Positions 1 through 11,616 are shown, counted from the stretch's first letter. The stretch: 64,000 nucleotides of DNA from Galeruca laticollis (GCA_963921935.1 OY998175.1:157850809-157914808); one strand, 5' to 3'. Program-made: numbers and translations. Notes: generated from the letters alone by a model not told the origin.

Positions 1-45
1 TTTCGGTTAGCACGGCTGTATAAGTGCGAAAAGGTAGTATTTCCA
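1..45 (+). repeat. end fragment of repeat family A
   Basis: The first bases (TTTCGGTTAGCACGGCTGTA, then TAAGTGCG) match the end of the repeat found at 6821-7480 and, inverted, at 60700-60790, where TTTCGGTTTGTTAGCACGA is followed by a GGAGTGTATAAGTGCGG stretch. Only the terminal part lies inside the window. Confidence 0.55.
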
Positions 46-239
46 CCACCATGTGAAATTTACGTACTCTAGACACACTTTCGAGTGCATAAAACTTTAC
101 GGACTAGTGCGTAAAGAGAAAGTTCCAATTTGTATGTAGTTATATTTTTCAAGCACACAAACCATACACCACATGGTCGATTTTTCAATGTTTGAGACTA
201 CTTTAAAAATCAAAGACAATATTGATGTTTCAAAATTCT

Positions 240-996
240 ATTAATTAGTTGCTCTTATTAAAAATAAAAGCAAAGGGCACACAGTTAATAAATCTAAAAT
301 ATTGGAAAATGATCACTTGGTAACATTTCTTGAGATGGCTCCTGATTCGATATTTCTAATGATTAAAGAAGGTAACTATATTTCAATTATAAACAGTTTC
401 CAACAACTTTCATATAAAAAAAATGCTACTTTATCTTCAGAGAAATGTTGGGACCGAAAGGGTTCTTACTTTTTTAAATCCAGCAAATTCAAAAATAGAT
501 TATTTGTTTTCCTATGGTGGATACTTCCAGATTGTTTTCGAAATATGCAAATAATAAATACACAAAACAACCAGTGAGCATAAACACATTTGGCAAAATG
601 CTATCTAGTATACCAAATTACCTTAATTTACCTGATCCAGCAATGGATATAGGACATTGTTTAAGAAGGTCATCGGCAACCATGTTAGCGAAGTCTGGAG
701 GAGACCTCCTAACCGTAAATGAACTTGGAGGCTTAGAGTCATCTACAGTTGCAGAGGGCTACGTAGACTATAGATTAAGTAAAAGAAATAATATTTCTAA
801 TTTAATATTAATGGATGATGATAATTTCCCTTGTACATCCCAAAATAATCATAATAGGATTTTACTGGAAGATAGCACCCTTTGTACTACACCCATGCTC
901 ACTACCGGCAATTCTTCATCCCATGGAATAGCTAACATTAGCAATACTACTGTAGTTTCTAAATCTACCGACAACTCTTTAGAGCAAGTTAAATGA
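240..996 (+). pseudogene. Crypton-like tyrosine recombinase, C-terminal part, broken
   Basis: Tyrosine recombinases of Crypton transposons cut and rejoin DNA through a catalytic tyrosine. The reading frame 514-996 holds the C-terminal catalytic part: GHCLRRSSATMLA (His48 x x Arg51 of that frame, His codon 655-657), then GGLESSTVAEGYVDY with the expected nucleophile Tyr83. Upstream, the frame at 302-577 (NDHLVTFLEMAPDSIFLMIK) resembles the start of the core domain but is in another frame and the middle is missing, so the gene is frameshifted and internally deleted. The N-terminal domain is absent; a Crypton N-terminus of the same general type lies at 52048. The Ser/Thr/Asp-rich tail after residue 100 is not conserved as far as I know. 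Family assignment is from remembered motif patterns. Confidence 0.7.
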
Positions 997-2384
997 TTAA
1001 AATTTAATAACTGCAGAAATTGCACTTTTAATATTATTACTGGTAATAATTGAATTTGTCTGTTGTTTTGTTAATTTGGTCTAATTTTGATTAAAATGTT
1101 CAAAATATTAATCAATATATAATATATTTTATTTTATCTTTGAAATCGTTTATTTTTATTACTGTGTTATATTTTTTAAATAAAGATATTTTTATTTTTG
1201 TTTGTAAAAAAAGCAAATTAAGCAGGTGTATTGAAATATGATTATTTGATTTTTATAGTATGTAGTAGTTTCTAAAGGCTCTTATTTATTTACTATATTA
1301 GACCCTTAAGGAAGTTTGTGTTGTAAACTGTCAGAAAGACGGAATGTCATCCATACGTCAACTCATTTGAAATAAATACATAAACATATAAAAGAAGTGT
1401 TCAATCCACAATTTTATTAACAGATATTTATCCAGAAAATATACGCCTACTTCAATTTATATTGTAGAAATTCAAAGTAACAATAGCAAAAAACATTGAT
1501 AATAAATAAAACATAAGTTTCATTGATCCATTTCAGCTAAGTTCTTTACGGTAGACTAAAGTTTGAATGAATACTATAGGTTTTGCAACATAAAAATTGA
1601 TGCACTTCATAGATCGCTTATGAGGTCACATTTGAACCACGTTGCCATTCTTTGAAAGTAGTATGAAGATTGAGGAGGTGCAAAACAATGAGGTTATATT
1701 TATATTTGTTCATCAATTTTTATGATTTATGACCCTCAGCTGCTTCATCTTACTACAAATTGGATGAAATACAACTACAGATACTCAGAAAGTCACACTG
1801 TATATAAAATCGAAAAAATCCATTAGATGGAGTCACAATATAAAAAAAACTTGATAACAATAGCCTTCGGTACCCAACCCACTTGACCATTTGACACCAG
1901 ACTCCTGAATTCATTTCTAATAGATACGTTACATAATAAGATGGTACGTAGGTACTTTGAATCGAAATGAAGATACAATTCACTTGTCATATGAATAATG
2001 ATGCCTCAAGATTGTAAAACATCTCTTAACAAATGAGCTAACGAGCATGCATCCGGTGATAATCTATCTAGTAGTCGGTGACATACGAAATATCATACCC
2101 CACTGCTTCTGACTTCTCTCATAGACCGGGAGTAATATTAGAAATTGATAGAAAAATATTGAAATGTGTGTTAGATTGAAGTAGAATATGCCAAAAAATG
2201 GATATCTCCGCTTATTACAACTTCCATAACTGTTAGTTATGCTTCTGGTACCAGTTTAAAGCTTAACAAATTTTTAAGAAATGTTTTTAGTATAAGTTAA
2301 TCAAATGATATTCACGCTTGTTATAGAACTTCGGTATATAATAAAAATATGAACTACAGAATATACTGGGTGATCCTTAAGTAA
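997..2384. other. AT-rich, no gene seen
   Basis: Only short chance reading frames, such as 1753-1983 on the inverse strand, which resembles nothing I know. A phrase near 2368 (TACTGGGTGATCCTTAAG) is typical of transposon ends and probably marks the start of the mariner remnant that follows. Confidence 0.5.
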
Positions 2385-2622
2385 TTGTACATGGAACTAT
2401 GGTAGATTTTTTAATAAAATATTTTGCTCCAACTTGACTTAATAAAATAATGGTAATTCAAATATACAAGTTACCACAAACTTTGAATGGTAAGAACTAC
2501 TTGCATTTTTTACAAAACAGCTTCATTCATCTGCTGGAAGAATTGCCACTGAACTCAAGGCAAAATATGTGGTTAAACAAGATGGAACACCGGCATATTT
2601 CACAAGACACACACACACACAC
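2385..2622 (+). pseudogene. mariner/Tc3-like transposase fragment
   Basis: Part of the DDE/D catalytic domain of an insect mariner-like transposase. The frame from 2450 gives LHFLQNSFIHLLEELPLNSR followed by NMW, the usual run-up to the second catalytic Asp. A one-base frameshift then moves the match to the -1 frame, where QDGTPAYFTRHT (about 2579-2614) carries that Asp. The match ends in an ACAC run at 2605-2622, exactly where the higher-GC Jockey-like element begins, so that element probably inserted here. The rest of the transposase was not found on the far side (6720 onward). Confidence 0.6.
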
Positions 2623-2895
2623 CTGTCTAAACCCGCCCCTTCCAGAATGTATCCTTAAAAGAACGATTCAATCCGGGAAGAGCATTCCACCACCCCCCAT
2701 CTGATCCGATGGGGACCTCAGTCGTCGCTGTTGATGACTCCTCCATTCTACTTCCCTGGATTTTTATGAAAGTGTTTGGCTGGCCTTTGTTTTTTTTTCA
2801 GGGTAGTGCAATGCACTTTACTCCTTTTTTGTGTGTATTTCGCGGCCTCTAGAAGGGACAAGTTCTTAGCCGGCATACTACGTCTATGAACGGCT

Positions 2896-5215
2896 TTAAA
2901 GAGACTTGCTAAAGCTTTCACTATTCGACATCCTGGCGTAGGCTTCTCTGGTGTAGTTCGTCAGCTCCCTCATCTGGATGTTGAAATGCGTCTTCAGCTC
3001 TTCGAATATTCTCCTGGTTGTCTCTTCCATGATGTCCTGAATCTTCTTTTGGTCCAACTCTCGATAGATCTGCTGGTTCCTGATGTACCAAGGGGCGTTC
3101 ACTGCTTGCCTGGGACTGATATTTTGCTAGGCTTGGAACTTCCTTCAGTGGCTCTCTGCAGTGTATCCCCATGCTGTACATCCGTATAGCTTGGTCTTTA
3201 GTTCCAGTTTGGATCTTCTTCCGATGAGTCCTCCGATTCGTCCTCTTGCTTGTTTCGTCTTCTGAACCAGGTAGTCGACGTGGTCCTTGAACGTCAGTCC
3301 TTGTTCTAGGATGGGTCCCAGGTACTTCGCTTTGGTACTCTAGCTGACTTCTCCCGCTATGTCTACGTTGTCTTCGGGTCTCTTCCTGCTCTTTCTGAAG
3401 TACCCGACTAGGGTCTTCTCTGCATTGAGGCTGATGTTCCACGTCGTACATCATTCGTTGATTCGGTCCACGGCTTCTTGTAGTCTTATCGTTACCATTG
3501 GTGCTTCTGGTTGCGATGGCAGTGTTTCTTGCATAGAGGGCTGTCTTGGGGATGTCCACCATGTAGATGTTGTAGAGGACCGGAGCGAGGACTGCTCCCA
3601 GTGTTACCCCTGCTTCCATCCATACCAGTTCGGATTTGGTCTTGTTGACCTTGATCCGGAATCTTCTGTTCTTCAGATTGTTGCGCAGCAGCTTCGTGAG
3701 GACTCAGGCGTGTCCGAATTCTCTCATCTTGTATATCAGGCCTTCGTCCCGGACATGGTCGAAGGCTTCACTGACATCCAAGAAGATGGCTACTGTTGTT
3801 TGGTTTCAGTTGAATCCTTGGGTGGCGTATTCTACTATCTTCAGGACTTAGTCTTCGGCGAATCCAAACTGTTCTTCGGGCAGAATACCGATGCCTTCTG
3901 TTTCCTCTTGAAGTTTCTTTAAGATGACCGTCCCGGCTACTTTGCTCATCCTGGCGAGGAGATGAATAGGCCTGTAAGTCTGGGAGAACATCGACTCCTT
4001 TTCGCTCTTCCTCAGCATGATGGTCTCCGTTGGTCGTCGTCTTTGTCGTCTTTGTTCCGGACTTCTTCTTCGACTTGGTCTGAGAAGTCCATGTCTTCGT
4101 CTGCGTGGTCATTCAGGGTGATCTGGCGTTCCATGGTTCTTCTGAAGTCTTCTGCTTTTTCCTCGTCCATATGGGCTAGTCCATTGACTGTTGAGGTCTC
4201 TCTTCTGTCTTGTCTCAGGATTTTGGCGAGCTTCCATAGTCCTGGTATATTCGGGTCTAGTTCTTCTAGTCTGTTCTCTCAGTCCTTAGATCAGTATTGC
4301 TTCAGTTGCATCTTGACCTCTTCTTTGAGTCTGTTCGCATCTCTTTTGTCTTCTGGGTTTCTTGTCCTGTTGGTTCTTCTTCTTGCTCTATTTTCAACCT
4401 GATGAGCTCTCGTAGTTCGTTACCGATGTTCCAGAACCTCTTGTAGTTTTCCACCCGTTTTCCAGTGCTTATTGGATGGTTTATTCTAGCTGTCTCAGTT
4501 GATCTTCCAGATCCGTTCCATTGGTGATGAACGATACTGGTCCAATGAGCTGTCCAACTCTGCGCTTGAACTTCTTTCAGTCGGTCTTCTTCACTTCTCT
4601 TCCTGTTGTTCTCTTGCCTTCTCCCAGCGTGAGGATGACTGGCACGTAGCCGTTACCTTCTTCTCCGTTGGTTAGGTCCCATACCTCTGTGATGTCTTGT
4701 AGTATGGCGATGTCCAGTACGTCTGCTTCTACTATGGCAGGTGTGTGTGTGTGTGAGGGTGTGTGTGTGGTCCTGGAGGTCCTATGATGTGCAGCTCTGG
4801 TCGTCTGTCTGCGATGTCTGTCAGTTTTCTTTCTGCTTTTTGAGGTGTGTGCTGTTCTAGGCTCTGGATTTGGCTTTGAGGTATTGCATCAGGACTCATT
4901 GGTGGCCGTCTGGAAGGAGGACTTCTATATCTTCTTCGTGCAGGTCGTCTGCAGGTCTCATGTAAGCTGATACGATCCGATTTTGCCGAAAACGGTTTGG
5001 ACTGAAATTATGGTGGCTTGTATCTTCAGGAGGTTCGGTGTGGCTATTCTGTTGTGTTTAAGTCCGCTCTTCAGTAGGATGGTAGTTCTCTCGCTTCCGG
5101 AGTTGTTGTCGTTTCTGTTGTCTAGCCATCTGATCTTGAAGTTTTCTCCTGGTAGCTTCTTTTCTGGTTGGACGAGTACGTCTAGATCCTCTTTTTCTAG
5201 TATGGTCCCCATCAG
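2896..5215 (-). pseudogene. non-LTR ORF2 (APE endonuclease + reverse transcriptase), broken
   Basis: ORF2 nicks the target and copies RNA into DNA. 5212-4958 shows the N-terminal APE-like endonuclease (EKEDLDVLVQPEKKLPGENF, later SERTTILLKSGLKHNRI). The RT begins near 4000 (TYRPIHLLARMSKVAG, LPEEQFGF). RT motif A is AIFLDVSEAFDHV near 3790-3750, with its Asp. Motif B region is EAGVTLGAVLAPVLYNIYM (3615 downward). The catalytic YADD box reads YARN (about 3517-3537), so both catalytic Asp residues are gone. Downstream of that the frame is shifted. The stretch 4000-4958 is translatable only in pieces. A (TG)n run near 4740-4770 interrupts it. Confidence 0.75.
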
Positions 5216-5300
5216 TTTGATGTTGGCTCGTAGTCTTCCGCTGTTCCTATCCCACGGGTACCTATCTTCAGCTGGTTTGATCCGGGATGGTGTGGATCCA

Positions 5301-6707
5301 TTACCGTTTCATCAGATTGACGAAGATATACTGCATCTGTTGCATGTGCGTCGAGAACATCTTCATTGCTTCAAAGACGTCTGGTTGTTGTTGGGTGGTG
5401 GATGCCATCATCTTGGCTGCACTGGTGTAGGCTGCTGCTGCTGTGCATGTGGCGGTTGGTTGGCTTCTCGCTGTTCCCTGGGTGGTGATCGTCATAAGTG
5501 GTATTAGGTGTGCTGCCGTCTTTGGCGCAGTCGTCTTTCTTGTAGGTGCTTTGGGACACGACACCCTCTCTGGTTAGCTGGATGCTCTCCTTCGCAGGCT
5601 GCAGGGCTGCTCTTGGGTCTTTCGCAGTCTTCGAATTGGTGGCTCCCTCCGCATCTGACACATCTTGTGTTCATGTGGCAGGTCGAATGTCCGTGATTGT
5701 AGCCCTGCCAATTGTAGCACTACTTTAGCCCGTTTCTAGGGTTTTCTTGGCGCTGAGGATGGAATCCATTTTCTTCATTGTTCCCACGTATTCTCTGAGA
5801 TCCACCATGAATATTGGAAGTCTTCTTTTTTCTCTGAATCTGGAGTGGAGTTGGGTGATCCTCTTGATCTGGATTCCCTGTCCTTGGAGGTCATCTTTAA
5901 TTACTTCCATGTCCTCGTCTTTCGATGACGGTCTTCACCACCTTTCCTTCGGGATCGGGTGAGGTGTACTAGTTCACGCCTTGGCCTTCTACTTCCTCCA
6001 GGTACTTCGTCAGTTTCTTGTAGTCTTCTATTTTATCTAGGCTGACCTTGATACCTAGTCTCTCGTTGTATGTAGTCCTCATCTGGATTCCTCTTGATTC
6101 GCCTTCTCTTCTTATCCTTGGGAAGTCCCTCGTCGTCTTGATTATGATTGGTGGTGGCCTCTTTGTTCTTGGTTGCGCTGATTTCGTTGTCTTTTCTGTT
6201 GGTGGGGACGAGGCTTGCCTTTCTCTTCTTTGCTCTTTGTTGCCTCTGTATTTCCTTTATAGGTAGGGAGAATTATTCTTTTCCTTCTACAATGGCGGTT
6301 TCCATTGCTACTTCTTCTGTATTTGTTTTCTGTTGGCTTCTTTGTGCTGAGCCGTTGGATCGCTTCCTTTTTGGGCTTCTCGATCAGTCATTGTTTTTGA
6401 GAAGTCTCAGCATTTTCTCTTGGAATTCTCGGTTTTCTTCTTGATATTGCCTCGCTTCCTCCCTGGATTCTTCGAGACTTTTCATCAGCGTGTTAATTGT
6501 GGCCCGGGATTCAGTGAACTGCTTCGTCAGCTCTTGGTTTTTTTGGTCGACCATTTTTCTTTTCTTCCTTTCCACGGAAGATTGTCGTTTCGATTTGTCC
6601 ATCCTGGCTGCATCCTGTTCCTTCACGGGTGCTAAAAAATATGTATTCATGTTTGACTTGCTTTTTATTGTGTTGGTGGTGGTAGGCAGTTCCCATGGCC
6701 AGCACAT
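5301..6707 (-). pseudogene. non-LTR ORF1 (Gag-like, coiled coil + zinc knuckles)
   Basis: ORF1 proteins of Jockey-type elements bind the element RNA. The first frame (6707-6384) ends in a charged coiled coil (KSLEESREEARQYQEENREF). After frameshifts, about 6080-5940 gives GIKVSLDKIEDYKKLTKYLE and 5910-5725 gives DDLQGQGIQIKRITQLHSR then LPIFMVDLREYVG, the layout of the PRE_C2HC domain. About 5715-5620 encodes CCHC-type zinc knuckles in a further frame: GHSTCHMNTRCVRCGGSH then QFEDC, with one Cys of the first knuckle replaced by Trp. At least three frameshifts, so not functional. Confidence 0.75.
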
Positions 6708-6820
6708 AGCTCATATTTTAATCCTCTCGATTTCGTTGTTTCTTTTTAACCATTGGTAGTGTACCTAACCAATGGTGTTATTCATTAAGAAACGTATGGA
6801 TAAATGCATCGAGACGATTG

Positions 6821-7480
6821 GTTGTCTTCAATCATTTTTCGTTACATGTCTAGTTAGCACGATACAACCTCCGGAGTACAACAAGTCACCAATTTTATGA
6901 TTGACTATTGTTCAGGACATCTCACAGATGAAACCTATCGACTTTCAGCTCACCAGAGCAACGGGTGTTATGGTACTTCAAGTACGACATTTTTTGAGAA
7001 ATTTCAGTTTCAGCATGATACAGCCTCCAGAGTATATACAAGTGACCAATTTTATGATTATTATTCAGGGGGTCTCAAAGATGAACCCTATTGATATTCA
7101 GCTCACTCAAGCCAGTACAACGAGTGCTATGGTACTTTAAGTACCAAATTTCTGGAATTTTTGGAGAATTTTCAGTTTGTTAGCATGATACAGAGTATAT
7201 ACAAGTGACCAATATTGTTCAGGGCATCTTGTAGGTGAACCTTATTGATTTTTAGCTCACCAGAACTAGTACAACGAGTACTATGGTACCTGAAGTGCCA
7301 CATTTTTGGTCCTTTTTGGAGAAATTCCGGTTTGTTAGCACGATACATCCCCCGAAGTGTATACAAGTGACAATTTTATGATAGAATATTGTTCGGGGCA
7401 TCTCACAGATGCGGAAAAGTTAGTTCTAAATCTTTAAAACCGTTTATTTTTAAATTGTTTTCTAAATTAAATGTATAGTA
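6821..7480 (+). repeat. repeat family A: ~155-bp units in tandem with fixed flanks
   Basis: Four diverged units start near 6856, 7012, 7180 and 7335; each begins with TTAGCACGATACA (or a variant) and runs through AAGTGACCAATTTTATGAT, GTTCAGG, GCTCACCAGA and ATGGTAC. The leading flank (TTTCGTTACATGTCTAG) recurs at 30793, and the trailing flank (GCGGAAAAGTT, then AAAACCGTTTAT) recurs inverted at 60700-60760. Short frames inside (6897-7140) are by-products of the repeat. A central tandem array between constant ends is the layout of some non-autonomous Helitron-like (Helentron/HINE) elements, but no Helitron terminus was recognised. Confidence 0.75.
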
Positions 7481-7999
7481 TTCCTAATTATGTCTTTAAT
7501 TCCAGACAAACATTTTTGTCGTAAATTTTTACTACACGTTTTCATCATATTGCTGTGAAATTATACTCTTAGCCCCCTACCACTTTAATACTTTCAGTTA
7601 TGAAGTTGATTCCTAAAATGCGATTATTTCGGAAACTCTTGAGTCTTCGAGTGAATAAGAAGTATACCTTTTTTAAGAAATGGCGTTTCGTCGATATTTT
7701 CCAATAAAAATAGCACAAATGAGTTTTTGGCGCATTTATGACTCAGATGTGGCTTATGTGGCGCCCTCTGGAAAATGCATCGAAGTAAACACCTAATTAT
7801 TATTTTTCATGCCTAAAAACCTCTAGTCTCAATTTTTTTATGTATTCATATCATATATATCCATACCGTTTGGTTTTCCAGTCATTCATTATACTTATGC
7901 ATTTCAATGGAGACCCTATTTTAGACACAATATTAACAACGAAATATTTCTGCTAAAATATTAAGATACGTCCTTTAGGAACGTCAAAATCACCTATAG
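7481..7999. other. no gene seen
   Basis: AT-rich sequence with no recognised coding or repeat signal. A GGCGCCCTCTGGAAAATGC phrase near 7761 resembles motifs seen in old DNA transposon ends but has no partner here. Confidence 0.4.
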
Positions 8000-8014
8000 A
8001 TTTAGTAAGTCAGC

Positions 8015-8165
8015 AAACTTTTGCTTTTTCTGTATGTCTCGATTTATTGCAAGCCAGAATATGTTTACACTTCCCACCTGCTCCTGCTTTACAAGAACAA
8101 CACATGTAATGGATTTTCACTCTATCATCTTTAAAAACAATGGATCCAGTTAGTTGATGGGGATC
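8015..8165 (-). pseudogene. SWIM-type zinc-finger fragment
   Basis: Inverse-strand translation gives KIHYMCCSCKAGAGGKCKHI, which fits the SWIM zinc-finger pattern C-x-C-x(6)-C-x-H. Upstream residues (HQLTGSIVFKDDRV) also fit the approach to such fingers in insect SWIM proteins, some of which carry a YqaJ exonuclease domain and spread as repeated genes. The frame stops soon afterwards (VC then TGA) and no start or YqaJ domain is seen, so this is a short remnant. Mutator-type transposases also carry SWIM fingers and are an alternative source. Confidence 0.55.
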
Positions 8166-9029
8166 AGCATTGGTGGTACTAGTTTTCAAAAAAAAAATAA
8201 TATGTATTTTTTAAAGCTTTGGGACTACTACTATTTTTACCAAACATAATTATAAGGCCAGCATTCAGTTATAAAACATAAATGGATATTTCTTCAATAT
8301 TTTATCTATGATATATTATGAGCACTAACGTCTCATTTAAAAAATTGGGGGTTACTGTCACTCGAAGGTAACATTTTCACGTTGAGAAATGTGAATTTAG
8401 ATTTGTTGTGATCTGAGATTTTCTATAAATATGTACATACAGTTACCGAAACAACAAGTTTTCTCTACACTCTATAAGCTTAAAAATGTACTGAAATGTT
8501 TCTAATTAAGTATATTGTTCATTGAGTTAAATGAAGTTTCGTATTTGAGATATTCTGTGACAGCCTCAAAATACATTACCTGGATCTTTGATTTATCTTG
8601 GTACCAGAAGATTCAGATGTAAAAATAACTCTTTCTTTGACTAGACTATAAAAATACAAGCAGGTGTTTTTTTCTGTTCAAGACCACCGTAAAATATACA
8701 ACGTTTCGTCGATGTTATCAGATAATATGGGGATGTGCAGAAGTAGATCAAGTACTTACCAGGAACTACAAATTATTATGATTATAAGTCATTTCTTTTT
8801 GTTCCATCGAACAGTTTTTTACATGATTATGTAATAAGATTATTATGAAAAACGTGAAAAGTATACAAACTATGTTTAAAAGAATGATCGATTTTAAAAT
8901 ACATACCAGCATATCATTATCTGAAAATAATTGAAAAGATCATTTTTTTACAGATAATGTGATCTTCGAATGTCCTGGGTTGACCCTGGCTCCAACCAAT
9001 AAGACTGTTTTAGAAATACCTCATAAAGA
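8166..9029. other. no gene seen
   Basis: AT-rich, no coding similarity recognised on either strand. Confidence 0.4.
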
Positions 9030-9276
9030 GACCGAAATAGTAGATATTATCAAATAATGCAAATTATAATATCTGGGACAAATAATGAGATATGATCTGC
9101 TTCAGTTGGTACTTCAGAAGAAGGTCTAAGGGAAAAGAGCGACTGGAAAACCAGAATTTCCTGATCGAAAACTTGGTTTTCCTAGGATTTATTAGAGCAG
9201 CAGACAGTGAAGTTTAAATTGCTTTGCCTATTGCTAATATCCGGAACAAATAGGCACAATCAGAAGAAGAAGAAAT
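9030..9276 (+). pseudogene. non-LTR ORF2 C-terminal fragment
   Basis: Translation gives EIVDIIK, YLGQIMRYDLLQLVLQKKV, GKERLENQNF and IALPIANIRNK, with stops between. This is the familiar end of many insect RTE/Jockey-like ORF2 proteins: a block of the type K-YLGHIMR--YELLQLI-QGKI-GKR followed by a terminal IAN-R motif. It ends in an AGAAGAAGAAGAA run at 9264-9276, a usual 3' end for such elements. Too decayed for clade assignment. Confidence 0.6.
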
Positions 9277-9280
9277 GTGA

Positions 9281-9929
9281 GATATTAATGAAGTAAAGAA
9301 TTAATCTACTTGTTGTTCATGAAGATATTTGAAACTCAAGGTAGCAATTGTTGAGATAGAAAACAGTTTTCAAATTCCAGTTACCTTGGCTCTTATAAGG
9401 TGGTGTAGTCCTAAATGTCTTTACTCGACTTTGAGGTGTGGTGTTGGAGTATCAATATTTTGCGATAGCATTTGTCGATGAAACAGCTGTGATCAAAGTG
9501 GGTTTCATGTTTAGGCACAGTCGATTCAAAAATATCAATGCGATATATCACAACTACTTAGAAAGCTCGTTAGTTGAGTGAGCAACGAAGGGAAGCCGTC
9601 GAAAGTGACCAAAAATAACTGGCAATCCTGTGCCCTCCGTATTTTGAGATTGAATTTTGTTTATCAATTAAATTGAGGAAGTCAAAACTGTTTATAGAGA
9701 ATATGTTATCGTTATTAGATCTGGGTACAGAAATGGAAAGAGACGTCAAATTGCAAAAAATGCTATTTCTTGTATCAAAGCACCGTGTTGGCCTAGATGA
9801 AATTATTGGTCAAATTGGACGAATTGTTTTGCGAACAAACGTATAATACAGAACTGAATGTCTGCGGGATGTTTTTGTTATATCAAAAGTCAGTTTAGTT
9901 ACTCTGGAACTCTTTTAGTAGAATATACA
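9281..9929. other. no gene seen
   Basis: No recognised coding or repeat content between the two RT remnants. Confidence 0.35.
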
Positions 9930-9931
9930 CA

Positions 9932-10104
9932 ACATAATTGCATATGCGGATGATATAGTAATCATTTCAAAGACAAGAGAGATTCTGGAAAATGCAAGGG
10001 AAATCATAAGTGAATCAAGTAAGATGGGTTTCGAAATAAATGAAGATAAAACAAAAATAGTTAAGTTCGGTAAAAAATATCGAAACAGTACAATAAAGAT
10101 ATAG
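9932..10104 (+). pseudogene. reverse transcriptase fragment with intact YADD
   Basis: The plus strand reads IIAYADDIVIISKTREILEN, then GFEINEDKTKIVKF, up to a stop near 10104. YADD is the RT catalytic box (motif C) and the N-x-x-KTK segment is the following motif D region of insect non-LTR retrotransposons. Nothing of the upstream RT domains is present, so this is a severely truncated copy. The inverse-strand frame 9915-10175 is its shadow. Confidence 0.7.
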
Positions 10105-10199
10105 GGTTTCGAGTTTGACAATAAGAAAAAGGATGCCAAATGGCCACCCAGCCAAAAAAAGTAATGCAGATGCATATTTCATTCTAAAAGTAATAATAA

Positions 10200-10430
10200 G
10201 TACATGTGAAGCTCATGTTCACACATCTTTAAATACGATCAGGCAAATAGCCGTTATTTCCAATATACTGCGTTAATCTACTTCAGAAGTTACGTTCATA
10301 TCAACGGGTGTGTTGGCTAAATATTGACGAATGTAACACTTAAGGTGATTCAGGGTCTCATTCCGAAAGATGGATGTGAGCTTCATCACTGAAGAAAATA
10401 AGAACACCGACAGGTAAGAAGCAGTTTACA
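10200..10430 (-). pseudogene. possible mariner-like transposase remnant
   Basis: Inverse strand: FFSDEAHIHLSE near 10405-10370, then in another frame TLNHLKCYIRQYLANTPVDM near 10360-10300. FSDEA-H is the first catalytic Asp motif and the second segment resembles the C-terminal helix of insect mariner-like transposases (LK--IR--I--IPVDML). The whole middle of the domain is missing, so the call depends on two short matches. Confidence 0.4.
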
Positions 10431-11615
10431 TGGATTTCCTCGAGCAACCAAATTATGTGGATTGCAGCGAAATTGTACTAAAGAAATGTAATTCGTGTAT
10501 GGAGGATCCGCCTTACAGAACAAGACGAAAACACAACAGCAGCAGCATCTCCTTTTCACATCAACAGCTTCCGTGAAGCTATTTACTCATGAAATAATCG
10601 ACTGCCTACCTGGAACGGGGCGCAATATTGAAATTGACACGAGATGTACGTTGAGTGGCAACCATCACTAACATACACCTCGACAAAAAATGTGTGTTGC
10701 ATTTACGTCCACTCCATGATACTAACTGAAACAAGCAGTATAGAATTTCACGACTCGCTTTTTAATTATTCTGACCCTACTTTGAGTAACCAAGTTAAGA
10801 GATCCAAATTAATATGAGCTACTTGCTTTCACCTCAACTATATTTCATAGCAAAATTAATTTCAAACAACATTTTTCATTGAATAAATAATTTTCAGTTG
10901 CGATTTAATCACGATTTGGTAGAGTTCGTGCACATTAAATATATCGGAATTGACACATTTGTTTGCGCAAACCCCTTTCACAGTTTTTATTTCTAATATT
11001 TGTTAATTAACAAAAAATACCTTGACGGTAACAGGTTTATCGTAATACGAAACGTTAAAGGACAGGTGTTTTAAAATGCTATTAGCGACCCGAAAAATAT
11101 CTGATAGTGAATCTTCACGGCGTTCAGGTCCGTATTTCCGGTCCACACGGCCACTTCCTATCGCGGCCATATCTTAATGACCACTTCGAACGACTCGGTT
11201 TTCAAGTAAAGGTGCGCTCTTGTCGTTATGGGTTAATAAATCATTCGGGGGGGGGGGGGGGGCACTGACACTTTATTTCCAACAGTTGTATTCACTTTTT
11301 CATTATGTTCATTGTAGAACGTAGTGAGTTATCAAGTGACTTTCAATAAAAATACTTTTTTGACCGGAAAAGCGAAAAAAGCATCAATGAATCTTTGTAT
11401 ATAGAAATTTAATTGCTGCACTCGTCTTTACTTTTAAAAATATTGTTCAAACAATAACATAACAAAACGATTATATGAAAGAACATATTTATCCCTATAT
11501 TTCACTCTGCAACAAAAACCTCTCATCACAGGCTAATAGACATTGGGAAAAACAGTCAGCCTTCCAAAGAAAGATGCTCAAACTTGTTGCATGACTCTAA
11601 ATGTTACTGTGGATG
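10431..11615. other. no gene seen; contains a G run
   Basis: No coding similarity recognised. Contains the 16-base G run described separately. Confidence 0.35.
11247..11262 (+). repeat. (G)16 homopolymer
   Basis: Sixteen consecutive G in an otherwise AT-rich region. Could form a G-quadruplex or be an assembly or polymerase-slippage artefact. Confidence 0.9.
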
Positions 11616-11616
11616 C

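Larger units (their letters stand above)
2623..6720 (-). mobile_element. Jockey-like non-LTR retrotransposon, decayed
   Basis: A ~4.1-kb block of visibly higher GC than its neighbours, reading on the inverse strand: ORF1 with coiled coil, PRE_C2HC-type domain and zinc knuckles (6707 to about 5300), then ORF2 with APE-type endonuclease (5212-4958) and reverse transcriptase (about 4000-2896). The 3' end is near 2623 beside a (CA)n run on the plus strand. All frames are broken by shifts and stops, and the RT active site is altered. Jockey assignment follows from the ORF1 PRE_C2HC region plus ORF2 layout; related clades cannot be excluded. No target duplication could be confirmed. Confidence 0.75.

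Noticed and set aside
3359..3922. 187-residue plus-strand frame in the Jockey-like element
   Set aside because: Shadow of the reverse transcriptase, which reads on the inverse strand with recognisable motifs; the plus-strand frames at 2986, 3962, 4983, 5508 and 5747 are likewise shadows.
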